Below, piece after piece: positions 15,243-24,804 of a stretch of 64,000 nt of DNA. The notes under the pieces are model-generated. The model made no database searches. It had not been told where the DNA came from and saw only the letters and a list, made by a program, of their open reading frames with translations. The DNA comes from an uncultured Mogibacterium sp. GTDB taxonomy: Bacteria; Bacillota; Clostridia; Peptostreptococcales; Anaerovoracaceae. A program made the position numbers and the translations under genes. The first letter of the stretch is position 1. Each line of letters opens with the position of its first letter. The stretch covers positions 4,835 through 68,834 of the forward strand of contig NZ_CALISE010000014.1 in assembly GCF_938041965.1 (NCBI RefSeq), given 5' to 3'.

Positions 15243-16609
15243 TTAGAAAGGTCTTAATAGCTAATCGCGGAGAGATTGCGCTGAGCATACAGAGAAATTG
15301 TAATGAAATGGGCGTCGAGACCGTTGCGGTTTATTCAGATGTAGATAAAGGCCAACCGGCGATATATTTGGCGGATCAGTCAATATGTATCGGGTCAGGA
15401 AAGAGTTCTGCATCATACCTAAATGTTGCGAATATCTTGACTGCTGCGATCGAGTCGGGCTGCGAGGCTATCCATCCTGGATATGGTTTTCTTGCTGAAA
15501 ATGGCGATTTTGCAGAAAAAGTAGAAGCCTGTGGACTTAAACTCATAGGACCATCGTCGAAGGTAATTAATCTTATGGGTAATAAGCTTTCCGCAAGAAA
15601 CCTCATGGAAGAGAGCGGGGTTCCCGTTGTGCCCGGATGTAATGATGTAGTCCGTGATGAGGAGCAGCTCTACAGGATTGCTGATGAGATTGGTTATCCA
15701 GTCCTTCTAAAGGCATCAGCTGGTGGCGGTGGAAAAGGTATGCGCAGAATCTATAAGCGTGAAGATCTCGTTACTGGCTGGGAACTAACAAGGAGGGAGG
15801 CAAAGGCATCATTTGCAAACGATGATATCTATATTGAGAAGCTAATTGAGAATCCTAGACATATCGAGATTCAGATACTTGCGGATAGCCTCGGAAATGT
15901 GGTGTACCTACCAGAGAGGGACTGCAGTATCCAGAGAAACAACCAAAAGATTATCGAGGAGAGCCCTAGCAGAGCTAACAGCGACTTACTGGAAAAGATG
16001 TATGAGTCTGCCGTGATGTGTGCGAAGGCGTGTGGTTACGAAGGTACAGGAACTGTAGAGTTCATAGTAGATAAATACGACAATTATTATTTTATGGAGA
16101 TGAACACGAGGATTCAGGTTGAGTATCCGGTAACAGAGATGGTCACGGGAATTAACCTGATTAAGGAGCAGATCAGGATTGCCTCGGGACTTCCTCTATC
16201 TGTAAAGCAGGAGGATGTAGCAGCTAATGGTCATGCGATTGAGGTTAGAGTTAATGCTCAGAATCCTTATGATGACTTCAGGCCAAGCTGTGGGGAGATA
16301 AGCTTCTTTTTACCTCCAGGTGGTCTCGATACGAGATTTGAGACCGCACTATATCAAGGTGCAAAAATACTGCCATTCTATGATTCTATGATGGCAAAGC
16401 TGATCGTAAAGGGAAGCACACGAATGGATGCTATAAAGAAGCTTAGACGTGCAGTTTCTGAGACGATTATAGATGGTGTCCCAACTAACCTAGGATTTAT
16501 CTATGCGATACTGTATGACAAGGATTTTATCCTTGGGAACATTGATACAAATTATGTTGCTCACAAGGAAGCTGAGCTTCTGGAAAGCATGCATGTAACG
16601 GGAGAATAG
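15239..16609 (+). CDS. accC: Acetyl-CoA carboxylase, biotin carboxylase subunit
   Basis: This 456-residue ATP-grasp enzyme carboxylates the biotin on AccB using bicarbonate and ATP. It opens with RKVLIANRGEIAL. The glycine-rich ATP loop is KASAGGGGKGMRR, the catalytic region includes ERDCSIQRNNQK, and EMNTRIQVEYPVTEM holds metal- and bicarbonate-binding residues. The length is normal for AccC. The start ATG overlaps the accB stop (ATGA), indicating translational coupling. Confidence 0.96.
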   Translation: MIRKVLIANRGEIALSIQRNCNEMGVETVAVYSDVDKGQPAIYLADQSICIGSGKSSASYLNVANILTAAIESGCEAIHPGYGFLAENGDFAEKVEACGLKLIGPSSKVINLMGNKLSARNLMEESGVPVVPGCNDVVRDEEQLYRIADEIGYPVLLKASAGGGGKGMRRIYKREDLVTGWELTRREAKASFANDDIYIEKLIENPRHIEIQILADSLGNVVYLPERDCSIQRNNQKIIEESPSRANSDLLEKMYESAVMCAKACGYEGTGTVEFIVDKYDNYYFMEMNTRIQVEYPVTEMVTGINLIKEQIRIASGLPLSVKQEDVAANGHAIEVRVNAQNPYDDFRPSCGEISFFLPPGGLDTRFETALYQGAKILPFYDSMMAKLIVKGSTRMDAIKKLRRAVSETIIDGVPTNLGFIYAILYDKDFILGNIDTNYVAHKEAELLESMHVTGE

Positions 16610-16615
16610 CAGAAA

Positions 16616-17503
16616 ATGGGAAGCTTAAATAAGCGAAAAAATCTATTGTCCGCAATTAAGAGTATAAGAGGCGGGAGCAAGCAGGATCAGGTTAGGCGTG
16701 AGCCTCGAAGAGCGCTTCCCGACCTTTTTCTTAAGTGTGAAGGGTGTAAGTCAGTAATCGACTACAAGGAGTTCTTAGAACATCTTAAGATATGCCCAGA
16801 GTGCGGATATCACATGAAGATGAACGGACATGAGCGCTTCGAGTACCTCATGGATGAGGGATATGAAAAAATCAGTTTTGGTAGCGAGCTAAAAGACCCA
16901 ATTTCTTTTCCTAAGTATGATGAAAAGCGTGCTAAGGAAGAAAAGAAGTCGGGGCTTAATGAGGCTGTTTCTATCGTTAAGGGTACGATAGAAGGGAAGC
17001 CTGTTTTAGTGGCGGTGCTTGAACTTCAATATATGATGGGAAGCCTTGGTACATACGTGGGCGAAGAGCTGACTAAGATGTTCGAATATGCGATTAGTAA
17101 TGATCTTCCAGTTATTATCTTTTCAGCTTCGGGTGGAGCTAGAATGCAGGAGGGGATTTTTTCTCTCATGCAGATGGCCAAGACGAGTGCTGCTATCGGA
17201 AAGTTTCAAGATGCGGGATTGCTCTATATAAGCGTTTTGACAAACCCTACCACAGGAGGAGTATCAGCGAGCTTCGCGTCCCTGGGGGACATCATCATAG
17301 CTGAGCCTAATGCGCTTATAGGATTTGCAGGACCAAGAGTAATTGAGCAGACAATCAAAAAGAAGCTGCCAAAAGGGTTCCAAAGAGCTGAGAAACTTGA
17401 GGAATGTGGTTTTGTAGATATTATTTGCGAAAGAGAGAGCCAGCGTAGACTGATTGCTAAGCTGCTCAAGCACCATGTGAAGATTGGAGCAAAATATGAG
17501 TAA
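16616..17503 (+). CDS. accD: Acetyl-CoA carboxylase, carboxyltransferase beta subunit
   Basis: This 295-residue protein has the N-terminal zinc ribbon of AccD (CEGC near residues 40-43 and CPEC about 17 residues on) followed by the crotonase-like carboxyltransferase fold, with SASGGARMQEG forming an oxyanion-type loop. With AccA it transfers CO2 from biotin to acetyl-CoA. It starts 6 bases after accC and its end overlaps accA by 8 bases. Confidence 0.95.
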   Translation: MGSLNKRKNLLSAIKSIRGGSKQDQVRREPRRALPDLFLKCEGCKSVIDYKEFLEHLKICPECGYHMKMNGHERFEYLMDEGYEKISFGSELKDPISFPKYDEKRAKEEKKSGLNEAVSIVKGTIEGKPVLVAVLELQYMMGSLGTYVGEELTKMFEYAISNDLPVIIFSASGGARMQEGIFSLMQMAKTSAAIGKFQDAGLLYISVLTNPTTGGVSASFASLGDIIIAEPNALIGFAGPRVIEQTIKKKLPKGFQRAEKLEECGFVDIICERESQRRLIAKLLKHHVKIGAKYE

Positions 17504-18266
17504 TGCTTATGAAATAGTTAAGAAGGCAAGATCTAGCAACAGGCTTAGATCTAAAGAGGTTATCGAAAGGCTTTTCGAAGACATAGTCTACCTTAAGGGT
17601 GACAGGTGCTTCGGGGACTCCAAAACGATAATCGGTGGAATCGGATCATTTGAGGAAAGACCGGTTACCTTTATCGGAATTCAGAAGGGGCGCGGTATTG
17701 AAGAGGGAGTAGAGACAAACTTCGGAATGCCGATGCCTGAAGGCTATCGTAAGGCTATGAGGTTAATGGATCAGGCTGAAAAATTCAGAAGACCTGTAAT
17801 TACATTTATAGACACACCAGGTGCATATCCGGGTGTAGGTGCAGAAGAGCGTGGACAGTTTGAAGCTATAGCGTCTTCACTAGAGAAGATGTCGATACTG
17901 ACAGTCCCCGTAATTGCAGTGGTTATAGGTGAAGGCGGATCTGGTGGTGCGTTAGCCCTATCTGTAGCTAACAAGATATTTATGTTTAAAAATGCCGTGT
18001 ATTCGATTCTTTCACCCGAAGGTTTTGCATCAATTCTATGGAAGGATGCAGGGCTTGCCGAAAAGGCTGCTGATGTAATGAAAATCACATCACAGGATTT
18101 ATATGACTTCGGAATTGTAGACGAAATCATAGATGAGAATGGGGATAAGGTAAACTTTACACAGCTTAGAAATTTGATTTCAACTGAGCTTCAGTCCTTG
18201 TCTGACATGACTGGCGAGGAGATTAGAGAGCGCAGATACGATAAATTTAGAGAGATTAGAGGATAA
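17496..18266 (+). CDS. accA: Acetyl-CoA carboxylase, carboxyltransferase alpha subunit
   Basis: This 256-residue protein is the AccA chain, shorter than the roughly 320 residues of Proteobacteria and typical of Firmicutes. Motifs include GDRCFGDSKTIIGGIG, TFIDTPGAYPGVGAEERGQ and GEGGSGGALAL. ATG 17496 is chosen because GGAG sits 7 bases upstream inside accD; a TTG at 17484 is less likely. Together with accB, accC and accD a complete acetyl-CoA carboxylase is encoded. Confidence 0.95.
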   Translation: MSNAYEIVKKARSSNRLRSKEVIERLFEDIVYLKGDRCFGDSKTIIGGIGSFEERPVTFIGIQKGRGIEEGVETNFGMPMPEGYRKAMRLMDQAEKFRRPVITFIDTPGAYPGVGAEERGQFEAIASSLEKMSILTVPVIAVVIGEGGSGGALALSVANKIFMFKNAVYSILSPEGFASILWKDAGLAEKAADVMKITSQDLYDFGIVDEIIDENGDKVNFTQLRNLISTELQSLSDMTGEEIRERRYDKFREIRG

Positions 18267-18267
18267 G

Positions 18268-19161
18268 ATGGGACTTAAAGTTAAGGACATTAAGAGCTTG
18301 ACTAGAGGAGTTAAGCGTAGCAATAAGTACTATGAAGAAAGACTCGATACGACTGATGAGTGGATTCTAACTCGTACGGGGATTGAAAATCGCTACATAA
18401 CGGAGGAAACTCCGTCAGAGATGGCTAAGGAACTCGCTGACCAACTTGAATTCGATCGAGATAAGGTAAAGGCGCTTATCGTCGCATCTTTCTCGAGTGA
18501 CGTTAGGATTCCTTCGATTGCGGGTATACTCCACAAGAGATTAGAACTTAATAATAGCTGTTTTTCTGTAGACATTAATGCTGCCTGTGCAGGTTTTGTA
18601 TCGGCTATGATTATGGCTGAGCGCATGCTTAATCCTGGAGAAGAGGCTATTCTCGTTGCCAGTGAGCAGGTTAGCAGATATATAGACTTTAACGACAGAG
18701 GAATAGCCGTACTGTTTGGAGATGGGTGCGCAGGCATTGTAGTTGAGAAGAACGATAAGCTGTGGCTGAGCGATGCAAGTACTTATGGAGATGACCGGGT
18801 AATAGTAATGGACGACAATGATTTCATCCAGATGAATGGTCAAGAGGTATTCAAATTTGCGATAAGTAAAGTCCCAGAATCTCTTGAGCGCCTACTCGAG
18901 AGAGCAAATCTCACTGGAGCCGATATAGATTATGTCGCTGCTCATCAAGCTAATGTGCGGATACTAGAGCAGATTTCGAAGAGAACTGGAATAGACGAGG
19001 ATAAGGTCCTAAAGAATATAAGAGAACGAGGAAATACCTCGGCAGCATCTGTTCCAACACTTTTATACGATTATAGAGATAAGTTTAAAGATGGGGATAA
19101 GGTTCTGTTCACGGCTTTTGGAGCGGGGCTAATTGTTAATTCAGTACTGATGGAGTGGTAG
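18268..19161 (+). CDS. fabH: Beta-ketoacyl-ACP synthase III
   Basis: FabH condenses an acyl-CoA primer with malonyl-ACP to start fatty acid synthesis. The catalytic triad is visible: Cys107 in NAACAGF, His226 in AAHQAN and Asn256 in ERGNTSAAS. At 297 residues it is a little shorter than the usual 310-330. The ATG follows the accA stop by one base. Whether it prefers straight or branched primers cannot be read from sequence; the VOR-like oxidoreductase upstream could supply branched acyl-CoAs. Confidence 0.94.
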   Translation: MGLKVKDIKSLTRGVKRSNKYYEERLDTTDEWILTRTGIENRYITEETPSEMAKELADQLEFDRDKVKALIVASFSSDVRIPSIAGILHKRLELNNSCFSVDINAACAGFVSAMIMAERMLNPGEEAILVASEQVSRYIDFNDRGIAVLFGDGCAGIVVEKNDKLWLSDASTYGDDRVIVMDDNDFIQMNGQEVFKFAISKVPESLERLLERANLTGADIDYVAAHQANVRILEQISKRTGIDEDKVLKNIRERGNTSAASVPTLLYDYRDKFKDGDKVLFTAFGAGLIVNSVLMEW

Positions 19162-19163
19162 AT

Positions 19164-20087
19164 ATGAACTTAGATAAATTACTAAATATTAAATATCCAA
19201 TAATTCAGGGAGGAATGGCGAATATAACAGATGGGAAATTTGCAGCTGCTGTATCTAATGCCGGAGCTCTAGGAACGATTGGATCGGGCGGCATGAAAGC
19301 TGATGTACTTGCCAAAGAAATTGACATATGTAAAGGTCTAACAGATAAGCCTTTTGCAGTAAATCTGATTATGTTCCGTTCAGATATTAAGGAGCTCGTT
19401 GAGGTTGTGTGCAGGGCGAAGGTTCCGTATGTAATCGCTGGAGCAGGTAGTCCTGGTCCATATATGGAGGACTTCCAAGCTGCCGGAATCAAGGTCATGC
19501 CGGTTATATCATCGCCACTTCAGATCAAGCGACTCGATAAGTTCGATGTATTTGCTTACATTGCAGAGGGAATGGAAGCAGGGGGTCATATCGGAGAGAT
19601 GACGACTATGACTCTAATATATCAGGTAGCAGGTGTAACTGATAAGCCGATAATTGCAGGTGGAGGAATCGGATCGGGAGCACAGATGCTAGCTGCAGAA
19701 GTGCTGGGAGCTGAAGGTGTTCAAATCGGAACAGCTTTTCTGTTCACCGATGAGGTTCCGGTTCACCAGAACTATAAGGATTTGCTGATTCATACTGAAT
19801 CTCATCGCATTACATCGATCGGGAATCTAAATGGAAGACCTATGCGCCTTGTCAAGAATCCGATGACCAGAGAGTTTAAGGAGCTTGAGAGGAGCGAGAG
19901 CGACAAGGAAGTACTTGAAGATTTCACGCTTGGTAGGCTAAGAAAAGCAGTATACGAAGGTGATGTAGATCAAGGCTCTGTTATGGCAGGATACACAGCT
20001 GCCCAGTTCGATAGGCTGTATTCAGTTCCTGAGCTACTTGAGAAATTGATGAGCGAATATCAGCTCGCAAAGAATAGCCTTAAATAG
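19164..20087 (+). CDS. fabK: Enoyl-ACP reductase (FMN-dependent)
   Basis: This 307-residue TIM-barrel flavoprotein starts LDKLLNIKYPIIQGGMANIT and contains EGMEAGGHIGEMTTM and IAGGGIGSGAQM, as in FabK and the related nitronate monooxygenases. The position between fabH and fabD makes FabK, the NAD(P)H- and FMN-dependent enoyl-ACP reductase, the clear choice. No FabI is present in the window. ATG 19164 is chosen since GGAG lies 8 bases before it; a GTG at 19155 would overlap fabH. Known FabK enzymes are not inhibited by triclosan. Confidence 0.93.
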   Translation: MNLDKLLNIKYPIIQGGMANITDGKFAAAVSNAGALGTIGSGGMKADVLAKEIDICKGLTDKPFAVNLIMFRSDIKELVEVVCRAKVPYVIAGAGSPGPYMEDFQAAGIKVMPVISSPLQIKRLDKFDVFAYIAEGMEAGGHIGEMTTMTLIYQVAGVTDKPIIAGGGIGSGAQMLAAEVLGAEGVQIGTAFLFTDEVPVHQNYKDLLIHTESHRITSIGNLNGRPMRLVKNPMTREFKELERSESDKEVLEDFTLGRLRKAVYEGDVDQGSVMAGYTAAQFDRLYSVPELLEKLMSEYQLAKNSLK

Positions 20088-20145
20088 AGAGGTCTATTTA
20101 CATAAATGACAGTAAAGTGAATCTATCAAAGAAACAGAGGAAATA

Positions 20146-21069
20146 ATGGAAAATTTAGCAGTAATATTCGCTGGACAGGGTTCGCAGTATGAGGGTATGG
20201 GCAGTAAGCTGTACGATAAATATCCTGAGATTAGAGGTATATATGACAGCCTGGGGAGAGAGCTCACCGATATATCCTTCGGCGGTAGCATCGATGACAT
20301 ATCGAAGACTGAGAATCTCCAGCCCATAATGATTGCATTTCAGCTTGCCGTTTTAAAACTAATTCGTGCACATAAGCCTGAGCTCCTAAAGGGGCTTAAG
20401 TCAACATGCGGACTCAGCCTAGGTGAATATAGCGCACTCGCACTATCAGAAATAATCGATGAAGATGATGCACTAAGACTTGTTGATATACGTGGCGCCC
20501 TGATGGGAAAAGCATCGGAGAATAGAAGTAGCAAAATGCTAGCAATTCTCAAGATGACTGAGGACGAAGTTAGAGAAGTTCTGCAGAGTCATCCCGAATT
20601 CGAGGGCAAGGTATATATCGCTAATATAAACAGCAGCCGGCAGATTATCGTATCGGGTGAAGGTTCTGCAATTGATGAACTTAAGGATTTTCTAAAGTCT
20701 AACAAGAAGCTTGCTAAACCTCTCTCGGTAAGTGGCGCATTTCATACTCCGTTTATGGAATCGGCTAGGTCTCCATTTATTGAAACGCTAGAAGAAACTT
20801 CATTTAGTTCACCAAAAATTTCATATTATCCAAATGTTACTGGCGAGAAGTACGATGGAACGCCGATGGTCCATGTGTTATCGGAACAGATAGTGTCACC
20901 GGTGCTCCTTTACAAGACATTCAAAAATATGGTAGATGATGGTGTTACACGTTTTCTGGAAATTGGTCCAGGTGGTGTACTTTCTACAATCCTAGAGAGA
21001 GAATTTGAAGGTCTAGAGGTTAGCACGATTAAGAACGATGATGATTTGATTGAACTACTTGAAGCCTAG
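20146..21069 (+). CDS. fabD: Malonyl-CoA:ACP transacylase
   Basis: This 307-residue alpha/beta hydrolase-like transacylase loads malonyl groups onto ACP. The oxyanion motif FAGQGSQYEGMG is at the N-terminus, the catalytic Ser lies in CGLSLGEYSALA, and the active-site His in SGAFHTPFM. A GAGGAAAT ribosome binding site precedes the ATG. The 58 bases before it show no clear promoter, so it is likely read through from fabK. Confidence 0.95.
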   Translation: MENLAVIFAGQGSQYEGMGSKLYDKYPEIRGIYDSLGRELTDISFGGSIDDISKTENLQPIMIAFQLAVLKLIRAHKPELLKGLKSTCGLSLGEYSALALSEIIDEDDALRLVDIRGALMGKASENRSSKMLAILKMTEDEVREVLQSHPEFEGKVYIANINSSRQIIVSGEGSAIDELKDFLKSNKKLAKPLSVSGAFHTPFMESARSPFIETLEETSFSSPKISYYPNVTGEKYDGTPMVHVLSEQIVSPVLLYKTFKNMVDDGVTRFLEIGPGGVLSTILEREFEGLEVSTIKNDDDLIELLEA

Positions 21070-21110
21070 GCCAAGTGTTCAAATTCTTAGAAATAAAAAG
21101 GAGTATATGT

Positions 21111-21848
21111 ATGGCGAATAAAGTAGCGCTTATTACAGGAGCTGCTGGTGGAATAGGCACAGCAATTGCCGAAAAGCTGAAGAGCGAAGGGTTTGATCTT
21201 GCACTAAATGTTCGCACCGTGAAGCCACAGTTTAAAGAGCTAGTAGAGAGGTTATCGGACGAAAACTGCCATGTGCAGGTAGTGCTCGGTGATATCGCAA
21301 GAGCTGAAGATTGTAAGAGGATGGTAGAGGAAGTCATCGAGGAACAGGGGCAGATTGATGTGCTTGTTAATAATGCAGGTATCACCAAGGATAAGCTCGT
21401 CATGCAGATGAGCGAGGCTGACTTTGAAGATGTTATAACCACTAACCTAAATGGTGCTTTCTATCTAAGCAAATACGTGTCGAGATACATGATGAAGAGA
21501 CGTAGCGGCAGAATCATCAACATGTCTTCGGTCGTAGGTCTACATGGTAACGCTGGACAGGCTAACTATGCTGCTGCAAAGGCAGGTCTTGTAGGCATGA
21601 CCAAGTCATTCGCAAAGGAATTCGCATCGAGAAATATCCTCGTAAATGCGATAGCACCGGGGTTCATAGAGACACCGATGACTGAAAAATTGACGGAGCA
21701 GGTAAAAGATAAAATTAAGGTTGAGATTCCACTCGGCAAGATTGGGGAGCCGAGCGATGTTGCGAATCTGACAGCGTTTCTTGCTGGAGATGAATCGCGC
21801 TACATTACAGGCCAGGTTATATCAGTAGATGGGGGTATGAACATATAA
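21111..21848 (+). CDS. fabG: 3-oxoacyl-ACP reductase
   Basis: This 246-residue short-chain dehydrogenase has the NADPH-binding GAAGGIGTAIAE, the NAG motif (NNAGITKD), the catalytic Ser in MSSVVG, and Tyr/Lys in YAAAKAG. It reduces 3-oxoacyl-ACP to the 3-hydroxy form. The ATG at 21111 follows AAAAGGAG; upstream in-frame codons lack a binding site. Its stop overlaps the fabF start by one base. Confidence 0.95.
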   Translation: MANKVALITGAAGGIGTAIAEKLKSEGFDLALNVRTVKPQFKELVERLSDENCHVQVVLGDIARAEDCKRMVEEVIEEQGQIDVLVNNAGITKDKLVMQMSEADFEDVITTNLNGAFYLSKYVSRYMMKRRSGRIINMSSVVGLHGNAGQANYAAAKAGLVGMTKSFAKEFASRNILVNAIAPGFIETPMTEKLTEQVKDKIKVEIPLGKIGEPSDVANLTAFLAGDESRYITGQVISVDGGMNI

Positions 21849-23083
21849 TGAGTAGAGTAGTAGTAACTGGTATCGGCATGGTTACTCCGTTAGGAAACAA
21901 TGCAGCTGAAGTGCTTGAGGGAATCAAGAATTCGCGCTGTGGAATCGGAGAAATCACAAGATATGATGCAAGTGATAGAGCTGTTAAGCTAGCTGCAGAA
22001 GTAAAGGACTACAATCCCGACGATTACTTTGATAAAAGAGAACAGAGGCGATTGGATAGAGTCACTCAATTTGGTATAATAGCCGGCAGAAGAGCTTTGG
22101 AAAATGCTAATCTCACAAGGGAATATTTGTCAAATGAAAGAGCCGGAGTCTTTGTTTCCTCTGGAATCGGTGGAATAAGTACCATCGAGTCAGAACATGC
22201 CAAGGGTATGAGTCGTGGATTCGACAAGGTGTCGCCATATTACATCCCTATGGCAATAATAAATCTAACAGCTGGAAATATAGCTATTGATTTAAATGCG
22301 CATGGTTCTTGTCAGGCTATGGTTACGGCTTGCTCCAGTGCAACCAATGCTATCGGTGAGGCATACCGCCACATTAAGCATGGGTATGCTGATATCATAT
22401 TTGCAGGAGGTAGCGAGGCCCCTATCACGGAACTCTCTGTAGGTGGATTTACATCTATGAAGGCGCTATCGCTCTCTCAGAACCCTAACAGAGCGTCGAT
22501 TCCATTCGATAAGAAGAGAGATGGATTTGTAATGGGTGAAGGCGCGACTGTGCTAGTTCTAGAGGAATACGAACATGCGGTCAACAGAGGTGCTAACATA
22601 CTAGCGGAGATTGTAGGGTACAGTGATACCTGCGATGCAAATCACATCACAGCTCCTTGCGAAGATGGGAAATTTGCTGCGCAGGCTATGGTACAGGCAA
22701 TAGCAGATGCTGGAATTAAGACTAGCGATATCGATTACATCAATGCGCACGGAACGTCAACTCCTCTCAATGACAAATATGAAACGGCAGCTATTAAGCG
22801 TGCATTTGGCGAAGGATATAGAGATGTGCTCGTATCTTCCTCAAAATCACAAATCGGACACCTTCTTGGAGCTTCTGGCTCAACGGAGCTAGCAATGACT
22901 ATCATTTCCATGCAGGCAGGGATAGTTCCTCCAACTATAAACTACGAATATCCGGATGACGCATGCGATCTCAACCTGGTGGTTAACAGGTATAAAGAAT
23001 CAGAAATCAACTATGCGCTCAAGAATTCACTGGGGTTCGGAGGGCATAATGCATCAATCGTAGTAAAGAGGTGGACCGAATGA
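21848..23083 (+). CDS. fabF: Beta-ketoacyl-ACP synthase II
   Basis: This 411-residue thiolase-fold enzyme elongates acyl-ACP with malonyl-ACP. The nucleophile lies in VTACSSATNAIGEA and the two His in INAHGTSTPLND and KSQIGHLLGASG, the complete Cys-His-His triad. The start TAATG overlaps the fabG stop and the end overlaps the fabZ start (ATGA), so fabG-fabF-fabZ are translationally coupled. Confidence 0.95.
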   Translation: MSRVVVTGIGMVTPLGNNAAEVLEGIKNSRCGIGEITRYDASDRAVKLAAEVKDYNPDDYFDKREQRRLDRVTQFGIIAGRRALENANLTREYLSNERAGVFVSSGIGGISTIESEHAKGMSRGFDKVSPYYIPMAIINLTAGNIAIDLNAHGSCQAMVTACSSATNAIGEAYRHIKHGYADIIFAGGSEAPITELSVGGFTSMKALSLSQNPNRASIPFDKKRDGFVMGEGATVLVLEEYEHAVNRGANILAEIVGYSDTCDANHITAPCEDGKFAAQAMVQAIADAGIKTSDIDYINAHGTSTPLNDKYETAAIKRAFGEGYRDVLVSSSKSQIGHLLGASGSTELAMTIISMQAGIVPPTINYEYPDDACDLNLVVNRYKESEINYALKNSLGFGGHNASIVVKRWTE

Positions 23084-23502
23084 AATTGACATATGAAGAA
23101 GTGAGAAATATTTTACCACACAGATATCCATTTATCATGGTTGATAAAATTGTCGAACTTGAGGCGGGAAATAAAGCTGTAGGAATTAAGAATGTTAGCG
23201 GAAATGAACCTTTCTTTCAAGGACACTTCCCTAGTGAGGCTGTAATGCCAGGAGTTCTTCAAGTGGAAGCAGTGGGCCAGGTTGGCGCGGTTGCAGTCTT
23301 GATCGATCAAGAAAAGGGCGTTAATGCGTTCCTAGCAGGAATCAAGAAGGCTAGATTTCATAAGAAAATCGTTCCAGGAGATCAGTTAGAGATCCACTGT
23401 GCAATCAATAAGAGAGTCGGGAATATTGGATTTGGAGAAGGCTACATCCTAGTTGACGGTGAGAAAGCGATGTCATGCGAGATTTCATTTGCCATCATGT
23501 AG
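23080..23502 (+). CDS. fabZ: 3-hydroxyacyl-ACP dehydratase
   Basis: This 140-residue hot-dog-fold enzyme has LPHRYPFIMVDKI and the catalytic His/Glu helix in GHFPSEAVMPGVLQVEA. It dehydrates 3-hydroxyacyl-ACP to the trans-2-enoyl form for FabK. ATG 23080 overlaps the fabF stop, and AAGAGGTG lies just upstream. No FabM or FabA is seen, so how unsaturated chains would be made is not shown here. Confidence 0.95.
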   Translation: MKLTYEEVRNILPHRYPFIMVDKIVELEAGNKAVGIKNVSGNEPFFQGHFPSEAVMPGVLQVEAVGQVGAVAVLIDQEKGVNAFLAGIKKARFHKKIVPGDQLEIHCAINKRVGNIGFGEGYILVDGEKAMSCEISFAIM

Positions 23503-23550
23503 AGCACCAGAACTTTAATCCCTGTAGTTAAGAAAGGCGGATTTGAATAG

Positions 23551-24012
23551 ATGCTTACAGAGGTATTTGCAGAGGTATACGAGAAGTTCAAATTGAACTT
23601 ATATAAGCATATGTTTGTAAATGGCGGAGGCAAGGAGCATGAGCTTACAGCGACAGAGACATTTACACTAGAGGTTATTCATGCGATGAAGAACCCTAAG
23701 GTGAGCCAGCTTGCGGAATTTCTGGAGATGTCTACACCTAATGTTGCTTACAAGATTTCTTCCTTGATGAAGAAGGGATATATTGAGAAGATTCAGTCTA
23801 AAGAGGATAAGCGAGAGTATATTCTCAAGGAGACCGAGAAGTTTCACGAGTACTACAAGGCGAAGAATAGTTATATACCGATAGTGCTCGACAGATTGGC
23901 GAAGAGGTTTACAGAAGAAGAAATCGATAACCTGGAGCACATTCTTAAGGTCATGAGCGATGAGTTTATGGGTGAGGTTAATAGATTTATCGCGGACAAC
24001 AAGGTCGATTAG
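23551..24012 (+). CDS. MarR-family regulator in the fatty acid operon (FabT-like by context)
   Basis: This 153-residue protein has a MarR winged helix (about residues 35-105): VSQLAEFLEMSTPNVAYKISSLMKKGYIEK is the HTH, followed by the wing with SKEDKREYI. The C-terminal helices dimerise. In streptococci and relatives the MarR protein FabT sits in the fab cluster and represses it in response to acyl-ACP. Here the gene is near the end of the operon rather than the front. The dyad at 14411-14440 is its best candidate target. The function is inferred from context. Confidence 0.8.
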   Translation: MLTEVFAEVYEKFKLNLYKHMFVNGGGKEHELTATETFTLEVIHAMKNPKVSQLAEFLEMSTPNVAYKISSLMKKGYIEKIQSKEDKREYILKETEKFHEYYKAKNSYIPIVLDRLAKRFTEEEIDNLEHILKVMSDEFMGEVNRFIADNKVD

Positions 24013-24801
24013 ATGCATGATTTTAGGCTATATGAGGACTCGGTAATTTCAGAAATTAAAAGGAAGCATAGTGCAGATAGCGTTTTACCTAATGGATTCC
24101 GATATATATATTTCGAAAATATCGATTCAACAAACAAATTTGCTAAGGAACATGCTGGCGAACTTGAGAACGCAATAATTGTGGCGGAAGACCAATATGC
24201 TGGTGTAGGTAAGAACTCATCTCACTGGTGGTCATCGCCATGCCGGTCGATACTGGCGACGATTATACTATCGATTGATCTTGAGCCAGCTGAAACAATT
24301 GTGTATCCGCTTCTAGTCGGGGTTATAATCCGTGAAGTGCTGGCAGAGCATGGGGTTGAAGCTGAGGTCAAGTGGCCAAATGACATTTATATAGGTAACA
24401 AGAAGCTAGGCGGGATCCTCTGTGAGACAATTATAGAGAATGGAAAAACTGAAAAATTAATAATAGGGTTTGGAATTAACGTGAACCAAACTAAAGACGA
24501 GATGACTTTATATAATATGACATCTCTGTATGAATATAAGGGTATAGAATTTAATAGATGTGAGATTCTTGCAGATATTATTGCAAAGCTATTTGAACAT
24601 ATGAAGGATAGCAGTTCGGATAATACGAAGTATATGGAAAGAGAAGTGAACTCACATCTCTTCGCAAAGGGATTAACTGTAACTTTTGAATCGGATAAGC
24701 GCTATGAAGGTACGCTGACTGGAGTCGGCGAAGACGGGGCGCTTTTACTTTTGACAGAATCAGGCATGAAAAAGTTCATTTCAGGGAAAATAATCATGTA
24801 A
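24013..24801 (+). CDS. birA: Biotin-[acetyl-CoA-carboxylase] ligase
   Basis: This 262-residue protein activates biotin as biotinyl-AMP and attaches it to AccB. The catalytic core has STNKFAKE, VKWPNDIYIGNKKLGGILCE and GFGINVN, and a C-terminal SH3-like domain is present. There is no N-terminal DNA-binding domain, so it should not be a bifunctional repressor. The usual GRGRRGR-W biotinyl-AMP loop is replaced by GVGKNSSHW (residues 64-72), an unusual divergence. It begins directly after the MarR stop and is followed by bioY. Confidence 0.9.
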   Translation: MHDFRLYEDSVISEIKRKHSADSVLPNGFRYIYFENIDSTNKFAKEHAGELENAIIVAEDQYAGVGKNSSHWWSSPCRSILATIILSIDLEPAETIVYPLLVGVIIREVLAEHGVEAEVKWPNDIYIGNKKLGGILCETIIENGKTEKLIIGFGINVNQTKDEMTLYNMTSLYEYKGIEFNRCEILADIIAKLFEHMKDSSSDNTKYMEREVNSHLFAKGLTVTFESDKRYEGTLTGVGEDGALLLLTESGMKKFISGKIIM

Positions 24802-24804
24802 CAG

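Noticed and set aside
19164..20087. Nitronate monooxygenase instead of FabK
   Set aside because: The folds are related, but the position between fabH and fabD and the absence of any other enoyl-ACP reductase in the operon make FabK far more likely.
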